Shown here piece by piece: positions 18,003 to 26,426 of a stretch of DNA of 64,000 nucleotides (within the stretch, counting starts at the first letter, position 1; the number at the start of each line of letters is the position of its first letter). The notes under the pieces were generated by a model. It saw nothing but the letters and a program-made list of their open reading frames with translations. It did not search any database and was not told the origin of the DNA. Made by a program: the position numbers and the translations under genes. The DNA is from Pseudoruegeria sp. SHC-113 (GTDB lineage Bacteria > Pseudomonadota > Alphaproteobacteria > Rhodobacterales > Rhodobacteraceae): NCBI RefSeq assembly GCF_025376885.1, contig NZ_JAHUBR010000001.1, positions 2,963,563-3,027,562 on the forward strand. The letters are read 5' to 3'.

Positions 18003-19187
18003 TCACGGCTTTACGAAGAGCTTGCGCGGCACCGAGCACAGGGGCTCTGCCGCGCCAGTTTCAGTGATGAGGATGGTTTCGGTCGTCTCCAGCCCCCAGC
18101 TTTCCATCCAGAGCGCGGGCATGAAGTGGAAGACCATCCCCGGTTTCAGCTCGGTTGTATCCTCCGCCCGGATCGAAACCGTGCGCTCGCCCCAGTCTGG
18201 CGGATAGCTCAGCCCCACCGGATAGCCCGCGCGCCCTTCGCGGTGGATGCTGTGGCGCTTGAGCACATCGGTGAAGGCATTGGCGATGTCACAGGCCCGG
18301 TTGCCCGCCCGTGCCGCCTCCAAACCGGCCGCGATTCCCTCCAGCTGCGCAGCTTCCGCGGCCAGCATTTCGGGCGGCGGCGTGCCAAGGAAGACCGTCC
18401 GGCACAGCGGCGCGTGGTAACGGCGGTAGCAGCCCGACAGTTCGAAAAAAGTCGCCTCGCCCGCGCGCATCTGATCACCGTTCCACGTCAGATGCGCCGC
18501 AGTGGCGTCCAGCCCTGAGGGCGTGAGCGGCACGATGGCGGGGTAATCGCCCCAATCCTCCCCGACGCCCAAAAGGGCCGCGCGGCTGATCTCGGCCACC
18601 AGTTCGTTCTTGCGCAGCCCCGGTGCGGCGTGCTCGATCGCGGTGGTGACGATGGCGTCGGAAATGCGTGCGGCCTTGCGGATGAAGGCGATCTCCTCGC
18701 CGGATTTCACCAGCCGCTGCCAGTTCACCAGCGCCGTGGCATCCACAAGCTGCGCTTCCGGCAGCGCCTGGCCCAGCACCGCGTGGGCCTTGGCGGAGTA
18801 GTAGTAATTCTCCATCTCCACCCCGATGCGCCCACGCCCCTGCCCCAGATCGATCAAAAGCCGCGCCAAATCCTCCATCGCGTGGCGCTCGGTGGATTGC
18901 ACGAAGTGATCGCCGTAGCCGTGGATATGACCAGCCCCCATGTAACAAGTGCGCAGCGCGCCGAAGCTGTCCATCCTGCGCCCCCACCACTGCGGCGCAC
19001 CGCTTTGCGTCACGATCACCCCCTGATGCACATAAAAGGACCAGCCGTCATAGCCCGTCAGCCAGGCCATGTTGGAGGGATCGGTGACCAGCAGTGCCGA
19101 CAGCCCGGCTTGCTCCATCGCGGTACGCACGAGCGCAAGACGGCGGGCGTATTCCTGTGCAGAGAAGGGAAGCGACTCTGGGGCCAT
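18003..19187 (-). CDS. M24 family hydrolase, ectoine hydrolase (DoeA/EutD)-like
   Basis: This protein of 394 residues has the creatinase/aminopeptidase P fold. The segment SNMAWLTGYDGWSFYVHQ (about residues 38-55) and the C-terminal YPVGLSYPPDWGE and GMVFHFMPALW segments recall ectoine hydrolase, which opens the ectoine ring to N-acetyl-diaminobutyrate. None of the usual partners (DoeB deacetylase, transaminase, UehABC/TeaABC transporter) is adjacent, so it may be a paralogue acting on another cyclic amidine or amide. AAGGAAGG precedes the ATG at 19185-19187. Confidence 0.72.
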   Translation of the reverse strand: MAPESLPFSAQEYARRLALVRTAMEQAGLSALLVTDPSNMAWLTGYDGWSFYVHQGVIVTQSGAPQWWGRRMDSFGALRTCYMGAGHIHGYGDHFVQSTERHAMEDLARLLIDLGQGRGRIGVEMENYYYSAKAHAVLGQALPEAQLVDATALVNWQRLVKSGEEIAFIRKAARISDAIVTTAIEHAAPGLRKNELVAEISRAALLGVGEDWGDYPAIVPLTPSGLDATAAHLTWNGDQMRAGEATFFELSGCYRRYHAPLCRTVFLGTPPPEMLAAEAAQLEGIAAGLEAARAGNRACDIANAFTDVLKRHSIHREGRAGYPVGLSYPPDWGERTVSIRAEDTTELKPGMVFHFMPALWMESWGLETTETILITETGAAEPLCSVPRKLFVKP

Positions 19188-19342
19188 GGGCGGATCCTTC
19201 CTTGGGGTGAGACGCGAATGGCGGGAGCCTAGCAGGTTTCACACGACGTGACGCAAGGTTCCCGCGCCCGGTTTGACAGGGATCATACCGCCCGCCCCGC
19301 TCCTGCGTCTTTCTGAGGACAAAGCCAGACACAGGAGCACCC

Positions 19343-19693
19343 ATGGGCACCCCATCCTACCCCGACCTCACAGCCGCCATCAGCAAGCAGATCGGCACTT
19401 TGCGCAAGGACATCCCCGGCACCATGACCGGCTTTTCGCAGATGTCCAAGGACGCCTGCGGCGAAAGCGTGTTGGACGAGAAGACCAAGGAGCTGATCGC
19501 CATGGGCATCGCCATTGCCCTGCGCTGCGATGGCTGCATCGGCTTTCACACCAAGGCGCTGATCCGGCTCGGCACCACGCGGCAGGAGTTCGAGGAGATG
19601 CTCGCGGTAACGATCTACATGGGCGGCGGGCCCTCGCTGATGTATGCCGCGCAGGCGCTGGACGCCTGGGAGCAATTCGGCGGGCCTTCCTAA
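19343..19693 (+). CDS. Carboxymuconolactone decarboxylase / AhpD-like family protein
   Basis: This small all-helical protein of 116 residues has the CxxC-x3-H signature of AhpD-like proteins (RCDGCIGFHTKAL, about residues 66-78). Family members with this motif act as peroxidase or thiol-disulfide partners, while those without it are decarboxylases. AGGAG precedes the ATG. The gene stands alone between the M24 gene and a pair of small minus-strand genes, so context does not name a partner. An antioxidant role is the most likely reading. Confidence 0.88.
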   Translation: MGTPSYPDLTAAISKQIGTLRKDIPGTMTGFSQMSKDACGESVLDEKTKELIAMGIAIALRCDGCIGFHTKALIRLGTTRQEFEEMLAVTIYMGGGPSLMYAAQALDAWEQFGGPS

Positions 19694-19702
19694 ACCGCTT
19701 TG

Positions 19703-19739
19703 CAAACAAAACCCCCGGCGGGCACGCGTCCGCCGGGGG
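19703..19739 (-). terminator. Intrinsic terminator, convergent region
   Basis: A perfect 10-bp stem (CCCCCGGCGG at 19712-19721, CCGCCGGGGG at 19730-19739) with an 8-nt loop is followed on the minus strand by GTTTTGTTT. It lies between the AhpD-like gene and the small membrane-protein gene and probably ends the minus-strand transcript. Its stem may also stop the plus-strand one. Confidence 0.7.
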
Positions 19740-19744
19740 CTGTG

Positions 19745-19939
19745 TCAGAGACGATCTGACGGGATCCCTTCCCCGCCCGCAAGGGGCGTGGGGGCCGGGG
19801 GCGCTTCGGGAAGCGGGGGGATGGCAGAGTGCCAATCCATCCCCGCGCCGATGGCCGCACCGCCGATCAGGGCGGTCGCAGCCGCGAAACCCCAGGCCAG
19901 GAAGGTGTCCGGTTTTGCCTGTCGCTTTGGTTCCGCCAT
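19745..19939 (-). CDS. Small single-pass membrane protein, unknown function
   Basis: This 64-residue protein has a polar N-terminus (about residues 1-13), one hydrophobic segment (FLAWGFAAATALIGGAAIGAG, roughly residues 13-33) and a proline-rich tail. A GGGAG ribosome binding site lies 6 nt before the ATG at 19937-19939 and a terminator follows, so the gene looks genuine. I do not recognise a family. It is 39 nt downstream of the EF-hand gene on the same strand and may share its transcript. Confidence 0.65.
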   Translation of the reverse strand: MAEPKRQAKPDTFLAWGFAAATALIGGAAIGAGMDWHSAIPPLPEAPPAPTPLAGGEGIPSDRL

Positions 19940-19978
19940 GATCTGCTCCCTCTCCTGATCGCGGCGTCCCTTGCGCTC

Positions 19979-20224
19979 TTAGTCTGCCATATCCTCGATC
20001 AGACCGGCCTCGACGGCGGCGGTAAGCTCTGCCTCATCGGCAAAACCGTCGCCGCTGGCGTCGATCTCGGTGAAGACCTCTTCCGTCAGGTCGGGGTAGT
20101 TGACGGTGATCTCGGCATACGAAACCAGGCTGTCGCCGTCCGTGTCGATATCCGACAGGGTGATTGCGAAAGCCGGGGCCGCGAACAGAGCGACCAGCAT
20201 GGCACCAACTGCTGCACGACGCAT
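19979..20224 (-). CDS. Secreted EF-hand calcium-binding protein
   Basis: This 81-residue protein begins with a signal peptide (MRRAAVGAMLVALFAAPAFA). Two EF-hand loops follow: DTDGDSLVSYAE and DASGDGFADEAE, each with acidic residues at positions 1, 5 and 12. It should be periplasmic or exported and bind calcium. AGGAG lies 7 nt before the ATG at 20222-20224, which decides the start over longer readings. Its role is unknown; small EF-hand proteins of this type are common in marine alphaproteobacteria. Confidence 0.85.
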   Translation of the reverse strand: MRRAAVGAMLVALFAAPAFAITLSDIDTDGDSLVSYAEITVNYPDLTEEVFTEIDASGDGFADEAELTAAVEAGLIEDMAD

Positions 20225-20378
20225 GTGTATTCTCCTGTTGAGATGGGTGGCGGACTGCCCGCCACTGAACGCGAGATCATCATCCGCCCGCGCCGTTTCA
20301 AGCCCCCGCAAGGGCCACCCTGAAAATATTTTCTCGCAGCGCCGCTCTCTATGTACTGCACTGATTCAAGGCGATTTT

Positions 20379-21383
20379 TCAGAGCGATTCGGCGTCAGCC
20401 TCGGGCACCGCAAGGTGGTGGGGCGGCGTGGCGTCGGGCTGTTCGATCACCGCAATCGCCGCTTGCGCAAGGAAGCGCCCGGCGGCCTCGACGTCTTCGG
20501 TGAGGCTCATCGCCTCGGGCGCGAAATCGCGCACCAGCGGGATGGTTTCCTTGGTGTAGAGATCCACGTCGCGCCCCAGCACCAGCCCACACGCGCGCAT
20601 GGCCTTCAGCGCGGCCAGCGCGTCCGTCGTGGAGCAGCAGATCAGACCGTCGGGGCGCTCCGGCCCCGCAAGCTTCCCGGCGATCAGCGCTTCGCAGGCG
20701 GCGCGATCGGGGTTGCCGAGAATGCCCTCCAGCATCCCAAACCGCGCGCCTCCCGGCGCCAACACCGCTTCGATGCCCTCCCGCAAATGGCGGGCATAGC
20801 TCTGAGCGGCGGGTGGCGCGAGGCACAGCAGCCGCCGACGCCCCCGCGCCAGAAGCCCGCGCGCGGCGATCTCGCCAAAGGCGCGGTTGTCGAAATCGTA
20901 GGAGGCCATGGGCTCGGGCCAGTCGCAACGGCCCATCGTGGCAAAGGGAAAGCCCGCGTCCAGCATGTAGCGCACACGGGCGTCGCGCGGCTCGATCTGT
21001 TCGATCAGAATGGCATCGGCCAGCCCGTTTTCCACCACCTGTTTCACCGCGCCCAGAGGATCGCCGGCGCTTTGGGAGAAGGTGGTGACGATCAGATTGT
21101 AGGGCGTCGCGCGCAACGTATTGGCGACAGAGGCGATCAGCCGTCCCGCGTGGTCAGACACCCGATCCTCGATCCCCAAGACCAGCGCGATGGTGAAGGT
21201 CTTGCCCGTGCGCAGCCGCAGCCCGCCGCGATTGGGGGAATAGCCAATCTCCCGCGCGATGGCCTGCACCCTGTCGCGCGTGGCCTGCGCAATGTCGGGC
21301 GCATCACTCAGCGCGCGGCTCACCGTGGGCACGGCAAAGCCGCTGAGTTGCGCAATCGTCTTGAGGGTGGGCTTGGGCTTCAT
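20379..21383 (-). CDS. LacI family transcriptional regulator
   Basis: This regulator of 334 residues has the LacI helix-turn-helix at its N-terminus (TLKTIAQLSGFAVPTVSRAL, residues 6-25) and a hinge around residues 48-60. A periplasmic-binding-like effector domain follows. It is divergent from the beta-mannosidase gene, and two matching palindromes lie between them, so it probably represses the mannosidase and itself until a mannoside-derived sugar binds. No clear Shine-Dalgarno sequence precedes the ATG at 21381-21383, which may keep its level low. Confidence 0.93.
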   Translation of the reverse strand: MKPKPTLKTIAQLSGFAVPTVSRALSDAPDIAQATRDRVQAIAREIGYSPNRGGLRLRTGKTFTIALVLGIEDRVSDHAGRLIASVANTLRATPYNLIVTTFSQSAGDPLGAVKQVVENGLADAILIEQIEPRDARVRYMLDAGFPFATMGRCDWPEPMASYDFDNRAFGEIAARGLLARGRRRLLCLAPPAAQSYARHLREGIEAVLAPGGARFGMLEGILGNPDRAACEALIAGKLAGPERPDGLICCSTTDALAALKAMRACGLVLGRDVDLYTKETIPLVRDFAPEAMSLTEDVEAAGRFLAQAAIAVIEQPDATPPHHLAVPEADAESL

Positions 21384-21413
21384 CTGGCGGCCAATCGTAG
21401 CGAGGAACCTTAT

Positions 21414-21427
21414 CTAAAACGTTTCAG
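21414..21427. promoter_or_regulatory. LacI-family operator 1
   Basis: The palindrome CTAAAACGTTTCAG has the central CG typical of LacI-family operators and one mismatch between its arms. It lies 30 nt upstream of the lacI-type start. Its partner is centred exactly 32 bp away, about three helical turns, so two dimers can sit on the same face of the DNA. Confidence 0.75.
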
Positions 21428-21445
21428 GAACCTCTTGCAATATTC

Positions 21446-21459
21446 CTAAATCGTTTTAG
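21446..21459. promoter_or_regulatory. LacI-family operator 2
   Basis: The palindrome CTAAATCGTTTTAG matches operator 1 in its outer bases and central CG. It lies 56 nt upstream of the beta-mannosidase start. The two sites support autoregulation and joint control of the divergent pair. Confidence 0.75.
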
Positions 21460-21515
21460 AAACCTTTGAACCGAGTCTTTTCCGCCCGATGGCGCGCTGA
21501 TGGGAGGCACACCCG

Positions 21516-23903
21516 ATGACACAGACAACCCCGCTCACAGGCCAATGGGCCGTGGCCGATTGCACTGGCAAGACGCAGTTCACCATGGATCTGCCCGGCG
21601 ACATCACCAGCGCCATGGCGGCGCAGGGGCTCATCGAAGATCCCTATTTCGGCCAGAACGAATACAAGGCGCGCTGGATTGCCGGGCGGGACTGGACGGC
21701 CACCCGGCGGTTCACCGTCTCTGACCCGCGTCAGGTTCTGGTGCTTTCGCAGCTCGATACCATGGCCACGGTGCGGGTGAACGGCACCCCCGTTCTGGAG
21801 GCCTCCAACGCCTTCCGCCGCTACCGCGTGCCGCTCGCCGAGGTCCTGACCGAAGGCGAAAACGAGATCGCGATCACCTTCCACTCCCCCACCCGCGCGG
21901 CAAACGAGCGGCAGGCGGCCCAGCCCTATTTCGTGCCCTACACCCAGAATTACCCCGTGCCCAACGGCAACATGCTGCGCAAGCCGCAGTGCGATTTCGG
22001 CTGGGATTGGAACGCCGCACTCATGCCCTCTGGCCTCTACGGCGATCTGCATCTTGAACCCGAGGCCGAGACCCGCATTGCCGATGTGCTGGTGCATCAG
22101 ACCCACAGCCCCGGCCACGCGCAGGTGGAGGTGAGCGCGCTCATCGAAGGCGCAGGCGGCCCCGCGCAGGCCACGCTCTGTGGGCAGGCGGCGACCGGCG
22201 TGGTGGAGGGCGATCAAGTGTGCTTCACCTTCGAGATCGCCAATCCCGCCCTCTGGTGGCCCGCAGGCCAGGGCGCACAGCCGCTGCATGATCTGGAGAT
22301 CACCATCGGCACGGCGCAAACCTCCCTCCGTATCGGCTTGCGTGAGATTGAGCTGGTGAGCGAGCCTGACGAGGTCGGCCGCAGCTTCGGTTTCCGCGTC
22401 AACGGGCGCGATGTGTTCGCCAAGGGCGCGAACTGGATCCCGCAGGATGCGCTGCCGGGCAACGCCAAGCCCGAAGAGCTGCGCGGCCTGCTGCAATCGG
22501 CCGTGGACGCCAATATGAACATGCTCCGCGTCTGGGGCGGCGGCTGGTACGAGAGCGAGGCCTTCTACGATCTCTGCGACGAGATGGGCCTGATGATCTG
22601 GCAGGACGCCATGTTCTCCTGCTCGCTCTATCCGGCCGATGAGGCCTTCCTCGCCGAGGTCGCGGAGGAGGTGGCCGACAACGCCCGCCGCCTGCAGCAC
22701 CGCGCAAGCCTCGCGCTCTGGTGCGGCGACAACGAGCTGATCGGCGCGCTCACCTGGTATGAGGAAAGCATCAAGGACCGCGACCGCTACCTGGTGGCCT
22801 ATGACCGCCTCAACCACACCATCGAACGGGCGCTGAAATCCGTCGATCCTGCCCTGAACTGGTGGCCCTCCTCCCCCTCGCCCGGCCCGCTCTCCTTCGG
22901 GGATGCCTGGCATGATGACAGCTCGGGCGACATGCACTTCTGGTCCGTCTGGCACGAGGGGCGCAGCTTTGAACACTATCGGGATGTAAACCCCAGATTC
23001 TGCTCGGAATTCGGCTTCCAATCCTACCCGTCGATGGATGTCGTCCGCCGCTTTGCCGACCCTTCGGATTTCAACATCGCCGCCCCGGTGATGGAGAGCC
23101 ACCAGAAGAACGACGGCGGCAACGCGCGCATCGCGGAGACGATGTTCCGCTATTTCCGCTTCCCGGTGGATTTCGAGAACTTTGTCTACATGAGCCAGGT
23201 GCAGCAGGCGATGGCGATCCAGACGGCGGTGAGCTACTGGCGCAGCCTGCAACCCCACTGCATGGGCGCGCTGATCTGGCAGCTGAACGATACATGGCCC
23301 GTCTGCTCCTGGGCGTCGCTTGATCACGGCGGCGGCTGGAAGCTGCTGCACCACGCCGCGCGCCGCTTCTTTGCGTCCGTCGTGGCCACCGTGGTGCCGC
23401 TTGAGGCGGGCTATGAGATCCGCGTGGTCAGCGATCTGCCCGAGGCGGCCGAGATCACGCTGGAGGTCTCTGCCTTCACGCCGGACGGCAAGGAGCGCCA
23501 CCTGACAAGCGTCAAACGCGCGCTTGTGCCCGGGCAGGCGCAAAACTGGGCCACGGTGCGCGACATCGAGGCTGATGAGATGCTGCTGCTGCGCTGGAAC
23601 GGGCCGGAGGGCACCTCGGGCAGCGACTGGTTCGCGCCCAAGCCCTACAAGGCCTATGATCTGCAGGCCCCGGCCATCACGCAGGAGGTTGTGGAAGACA
23701 GCGGGGCCTATGAGATCACGCTCACAGCTTCCGCCCCGGCCTTCTTCGTTGCGCTGGAGGCGGACCAGCCGGGACGGTTCTCCGACAACGCCATCCTGCT
23801 GATGCCGGGCGCACCGCGCAGCCTGCGCTTCGTGCCTGCGGAAGCTGGCGCAAGCGCGCCGACATTCTTGGTTCGCGATCTGCACTCCGCCACCTACGGC
23901 TGA
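21516..23903 (+). CDS. Beta-mannosidase, glycoside hydrolase family 2
   Basis: This 795-residue GH2 enzyme should remove terminal beta-D-mannose from mannooligosaccharides, for example from algal mannan or N-glycan cores. The order is a jelly-roll domain, an immunoglobulin-like domain, the catalytic TIM barrel and C-terminal beta domains. The acid/base is Glu407 (WCGDNE, where most members have GNNE) and the nucleophile is Glu498 (CSEFGFQS). There is no signal peptide, so it acts on imported oligosaccharides in the cytoplasm. GGGAGG precedes the ATG. No transporter lies next to it. Confidence 0.92.
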   Translation: MTQTTPLTGQWAVADCTGKTQFTMDLPGDITSAMAAQGLIEDPYFGQNEYKARWIAGRDWTATRRFTVSDPRQVLVLSQLDTMATVRVNGTPVLEASNAFRRYRVPLAEVLTEGENEIAITFHSPTRAANERQAAQPYFVPYTQNYPVPNGNMLRKPQCDFGWDWNAALMPSGLYGDLHLEPEAETRIADVLVHQTHSPGHAQVEVSALIEGAGGPAQATLCGQAATGVVEGDQVCFTFEIANPALWWPAGQGAQPLHDLEITIGTAQTSLRIGLREIELVSEPDEVGRSFGFRVNGRDVFAKGANWIPQDALPGNAKPEELRGLLQSAVDANMNMLRVWGGGWYESEAFYDLCDEMGLMIWQDAMFSCSLYPADEAFLAEVAEEVADNARRLQHRASLALWCGDNELIGALTWYEESIKDRDRYLVAYDRLNHTIERALKSVDPALNWWPSSPSPGPLSFGDAWHDDSSGDMHFWSVWHEGRSFEHYRDVNPRFCSEFGFQSYPSMDVVRRFADPSDFNIAAPVMESHQKNDGGNARIAETMFRYFRFPVDFENFVYMSQVQQAMAIQTAVSYWRSLQPHCMGALIWQLNDTWPVCSWASLDHGGGWKLLHHAARRFFASVVATVVPLEAGYEIRVVSDLPEAAEITLEVSAFTPDGKERHLTSVKRALVPGQAQNWATVRDIEADEMLLLRWNGPEGTSGSDWFAPKPYKAYDLQAPAITQEVVEDSGAYEITLTASAPAFFVALEADQPGRFSDNAILLMPGAPRSLRFVPAEAGASAPTFLVRDLHSATYG

Positions 23904-23946
23904 GCGCGCAGGCGCCGGGCCGCCGAAACCCATTGAAAGCCCCAGC

Positions 23947-23966
23947 ATACCCCTGAATACCCCTGA
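23947..23966 (+). repeat. Tandem 10-bp direct repeat
   Basis: The decamer ATACCCCTGA occurs twice in immediate succession, in the gap between the beta-mannosidase gene and the transferase-like gene. One unit per helical turn could make it a regulator-binding array, but it may be chance. Confidence 0.4.
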
Positions 23967-23970
23967 CAAT

Positions 23971-24003
23971 CGCCGGGCCGCGTGCTAGAGCGCAGGCCCG
24001 GCG
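23971..24003 (+). promoter_or_regulatory. Inverted repeat upstream of the nonulosonate operon
   Basis: The arms CGCCGGGCC (23971-23979) and GGCCCGGCG (23995-24003) are perfectly complementary with a 15-nt loop and end 31 nt before the transferase-like gene. There is no T-run, so it may be a leader hairpin of the operon or a weak terminator of the mannosidase gene. Confidence 0.4.
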
Positions 24004-24034
24004 CCACACGCGGCGCGCTCGAAGGAACGGCTGC

Positions 24035-25399
24035 ATGTATCTCGACCTGACACCCCGCTACACCCGGCGCGAGCGCTGGCGGCTGCGTGGCGTCTATGTC
24101 GTCTACCAGATCGCCATCCACCTGCTGCTGCCCGTCTTCCTCGTGATCCTCGCCCTGCGCACCCGCAAGGAGCCCCTCTACGGCGCGCAATGGTGGAACC
24201 GCTTCGGCTTCATCGGCCCGCGCACGCAGGGGCGCGTCTTCATCTTCGCCGCTTCGCTGGGCGAAACCCGCGCCGCCACACCCGTGATCGCCCGCCTGCT
24301 CGCGCGCGGCGAGACGATCCTGCTCACCCATTCCTCCGCCGCCGGCCTCGCCGAGGCGCGCCGGGCCTTTCCGTCGGAAATCGCCGATGGCCGCGTGGTG
24401 TCGGCCTATGTGCCTTTTGATATGTTCTGGGCGCTCTCGCTCTTCTATCACCGCCACCGCCCCAAGCTGGGACTGGTGGTGGAGGCCGAGCTTTGGCCCG
24501 CCATGCTGGTGCAGGCCGCGCGGGTGAAGCTGCCGATGTTCCAGATCAACGGCAACTACACTGAGCGCGGATTTACCCGCGATTCCAAGAAGTTAGGCGG
24601 CGCACGCCTGCTCTTTTGGCGACTCTATCAGGGCATCCTCACCAAGTCACCGGAACGGGCCGAGCGCTATCTGGCCGCCGGAATGCCGCCGGAAAGCGTG
24701 CAACTGGTGGGCGAACTGAAATTCGACCAGCAGCAGAAAGAGCCGCAGATCGAGGCCGCCAAGGCGCTGCTGGCCACGCATCCCGCCGGCGCGCCCGTCT
24801 TCGGCATCGCAAGCTCCATCGAGGGCGAGGAAGCGGCGCTGCTGGCCATCGTGGCGCAGCTGCGCGGCGAGGTTTCGCCTGCGCCCCGCATCGTCTGGGT
24901 GCCGCGCAGCCCGCAGCGGTTTGAAGCCGTCTGCACACTTCTGCAGGAGGCAGGTGTGGACGCGCGGCTGCGCAGCGCGGTTTTGGCGGCGGATTTCACT
25001 GCTCCGGACGGCTTCACTTGGCCCGAGGTTCTGGTGGGCGACAGCATCGGCGAGATGGATTTCTACTACAGCCTCTGCGACCTGATGTTCGTCGGCGCCA
25101 CGCTCTATCCGATGGGCGGGCACAACATCATCGAGCCGCTGGCGCTGAACAAGCCCGTCGTCACCGGCCCCTCGATCCACGGCATCCTCTACCCGGCGCT
25201 GGAAGCGATCGAGGCAGGCGCGCTGCGGAAGTATGAAAATGAACAGGAAATGGGCAAAGACCTCGTTTCTCTGTTCTCAGATGTTGAAAAACTGCAAGGC
25301 TTTGCCGCCAAAACCGGCGGCTTCCACGGCCAGCACAAGGGGGCCGCAGACCGCACGGTTTCCACGCTTGCGCCCTATCTGGAGGCAGACCATGGCTGA
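24035..25399 (+). CDS. Kdo-transferase-like (WaaA/GT30) glycosyltransferase in the nonulosonate operon
   Basis: This 454-residue protein has an N-terminal membrane anchor (about residues 20-41) and two Rossmann lobes, as WaaA does. Conserved elements include the base-glutamate segment AASLGE (Glu77), VEAELWP (150-155), GDSIGEM (335-341) and GGHNIIEP (361-368). It departs from WaaA at PRSPQRF (normally PRH) and at GPSIHGI, where WaaA usually has a GPH/Y-x-NF segment. It overlaps pseG by 8 nt and lpxK is not adjacent. It may be the normal Kdo transferase, or it may have been recruited to transfer a CMP-activated nonulosonate. The latter is inference. Confidence 0.8.
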   Translation: MYLDLTPRYTRRERWRLRGVYVVYQIAIHLLLPVFLVILALRTRKEPLYGAQWWNRFGFIGPRTQGRVFIFAASLGETRAATPVIARLLARGETILLTHSSAAGLAEARRAFPSEIADGRVVSAYVPFDMFWALSLFYHRHRPKLGLVVEAELWPAMLVQAARVKLPMFQINGNYTERGFTRDSKKLGGARLLFWRLYQGILTKSPERAERYLAAGMPPESVQLVGELKFDQQQKEPQIEAAKALLATHPAGAPVFGIASSIEGEEAALLAIVAQLRGEVSPAPRIVWVPRSPQRFEAVCTLLQEAGVDARLRSAVLAADFTAPDGFTWPEVLVGDSIGEMDFYYSLCDLMFVGATLYPMGGHNIIEPLALNKPVVTGPSIHGILYPALEAIEAGALRKYENEQEMGKDLVSLFSDVEKLQGFAAKTGGFHGQHKGAADRTVSTLAPYLEADHG

Positions 25400-26426
25400 G
25401 CCCTGCATCGCGCTACGCTATGATGCCTGGCCCGAGATCGGGCTTGGCCATCTGCGCCGCGCCTATGCACTGGCCCGTGAATGTGCGGCACGTGGCATCA
25501 CCGTGCTTCACGTCGTGCCCGCACAGAGCCGTGCCCTTTTGCTGCGCGACGGCATCCCGGAAAACACGATCCTCGACGCAGGCAGCGACTGGCTCTCCCC
25601 CGCCATCACCCATGTGATCACCGACATCAACTGGCACGGCAATGGCGCGGGCGCGTCGGAGGAAGTTGCGCATCTCACGGCGCAGGGCGCGACGGTCGCC
25701 ATGATCGATTGCATCCCGCCCGATGAGTACCGCGATCAACCCTCGCCCCCGGCCCTGATCATCACGCCCTACCTGAACGCCCGCGCGCTTTTCCCCAAGC
25801 CGCCCAACGCTCCGCGGTGGGAAACCGGCGCGCGGTTCACGATCCTTTCACCGGACTACAGCACCCTGCGCGCCGCCCCCCCGGCCAAGACCGAGCGCCT
25901 GCTGATCACCTGCGGCGGCTCGGATCCGGACGCTTTCTCGCTCGCCACCGTCGATGCTCTTTTGCCATCCGGCCTGCCGCTCGACGTGGTCATCGGCCCG
26001 CTCTTCTCCGAAGACATCCGCGCTGGCCTTTCAGCCCGCGCCCAAGCCAATCCGCAGATCGCCCTGCATGACGCCCCCGCCACGCTCGCACCGCTGATCG
26101 CGCAGGCCGGGCTTGTCGTGGGCCGCGTCGGACTGGTCCGATACGAGGCCGCCTGCCTTGGCACCTACGGGATTTACCTCGCCGCCGGAGAGGCTTACGC
26201 TGAATACTTCACCCGTTTCACTGCACGCGGTTTCGCCGAGATTTACCAAGACGGCCAGGCCGGTGGCCGCGCCGCCTACCTTGACCGCCTACAAGCCCTC
26301 GCCGATCCAGCCACACGCGCGCCCCTTCTGGCCCGCAATGCGGAAGCCATGAAAGCCGTGGATGGCAACGGCGCCGTCAATGTGATTGATTTGGTCCTGA
26401 CCCTGAACCCCGGAGGCCCCGCATGA
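25392..26426 (+). CDS. pseG: PseG: UDP-2,4-diacetamido-2,4,6-trideoxy-beta-L-altropyranose hydrolase
   Basis: PseG removes UDP from the nucleotide-linked trideoxy-altrose so that PseI can condense the free sugar with phosphoenolpyruvate. The 344-residue protein has the MurG-like fold. The GxGHxxR signature is at 18-23 (GLGHLRR), so His20 corresponds to the catalytic histidine of the Campylobacter enzyme, and CGGSDP lies near residue 175. I chose the ATG at 25392 because GGAGG precedes it and it overlaps the upstream stop. It overlaps pseI by ATGA. Confidence 0.88.
   Translation: MAEPCIALRYDAWPEIGLGHLRRAYALARECAARGITVLHVVPAQSRALLLRDGIPENTILDAGSDWLSPAITHVITDINWHGNGAGASEEVAHLTAQGATVAMIDCIPPDEYRDQPSPPALIITPYLNARALFPKPPNAPRWETGARFTILSPDYSTLRAAPPAKTERLLITCGGSDPDAFSLATVDALLPSGLPLDVVIGPLFSEDIRAGLSARAQANPQIALHDAPATLAPLIAQAGLVVGRVGLVRYEAACLGTYGIYLAAGEAYAEYFTRFTARGFAEIYQDGQAGGRAAYLDRLQALADPATRAPLLARNAEAMKAVDGNGAVNVIDLVLTLNPGGPA

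Noticed and set aside
19273..19278. TTGACA upstream of the AhpD-like gene as a -35 box
   Set aside because: No -10-like sequence lies 16-18 nt downstream; the region there is almost pure G and C.
21456..23969. An 837-codon open frame antisense to the beta-mannosidase gene
   Set aside because: The composition is that of a shadow frame, while the plus strand encodes a complete GH2 enzyme with both catalytic glutamates and a ribosome binding site.
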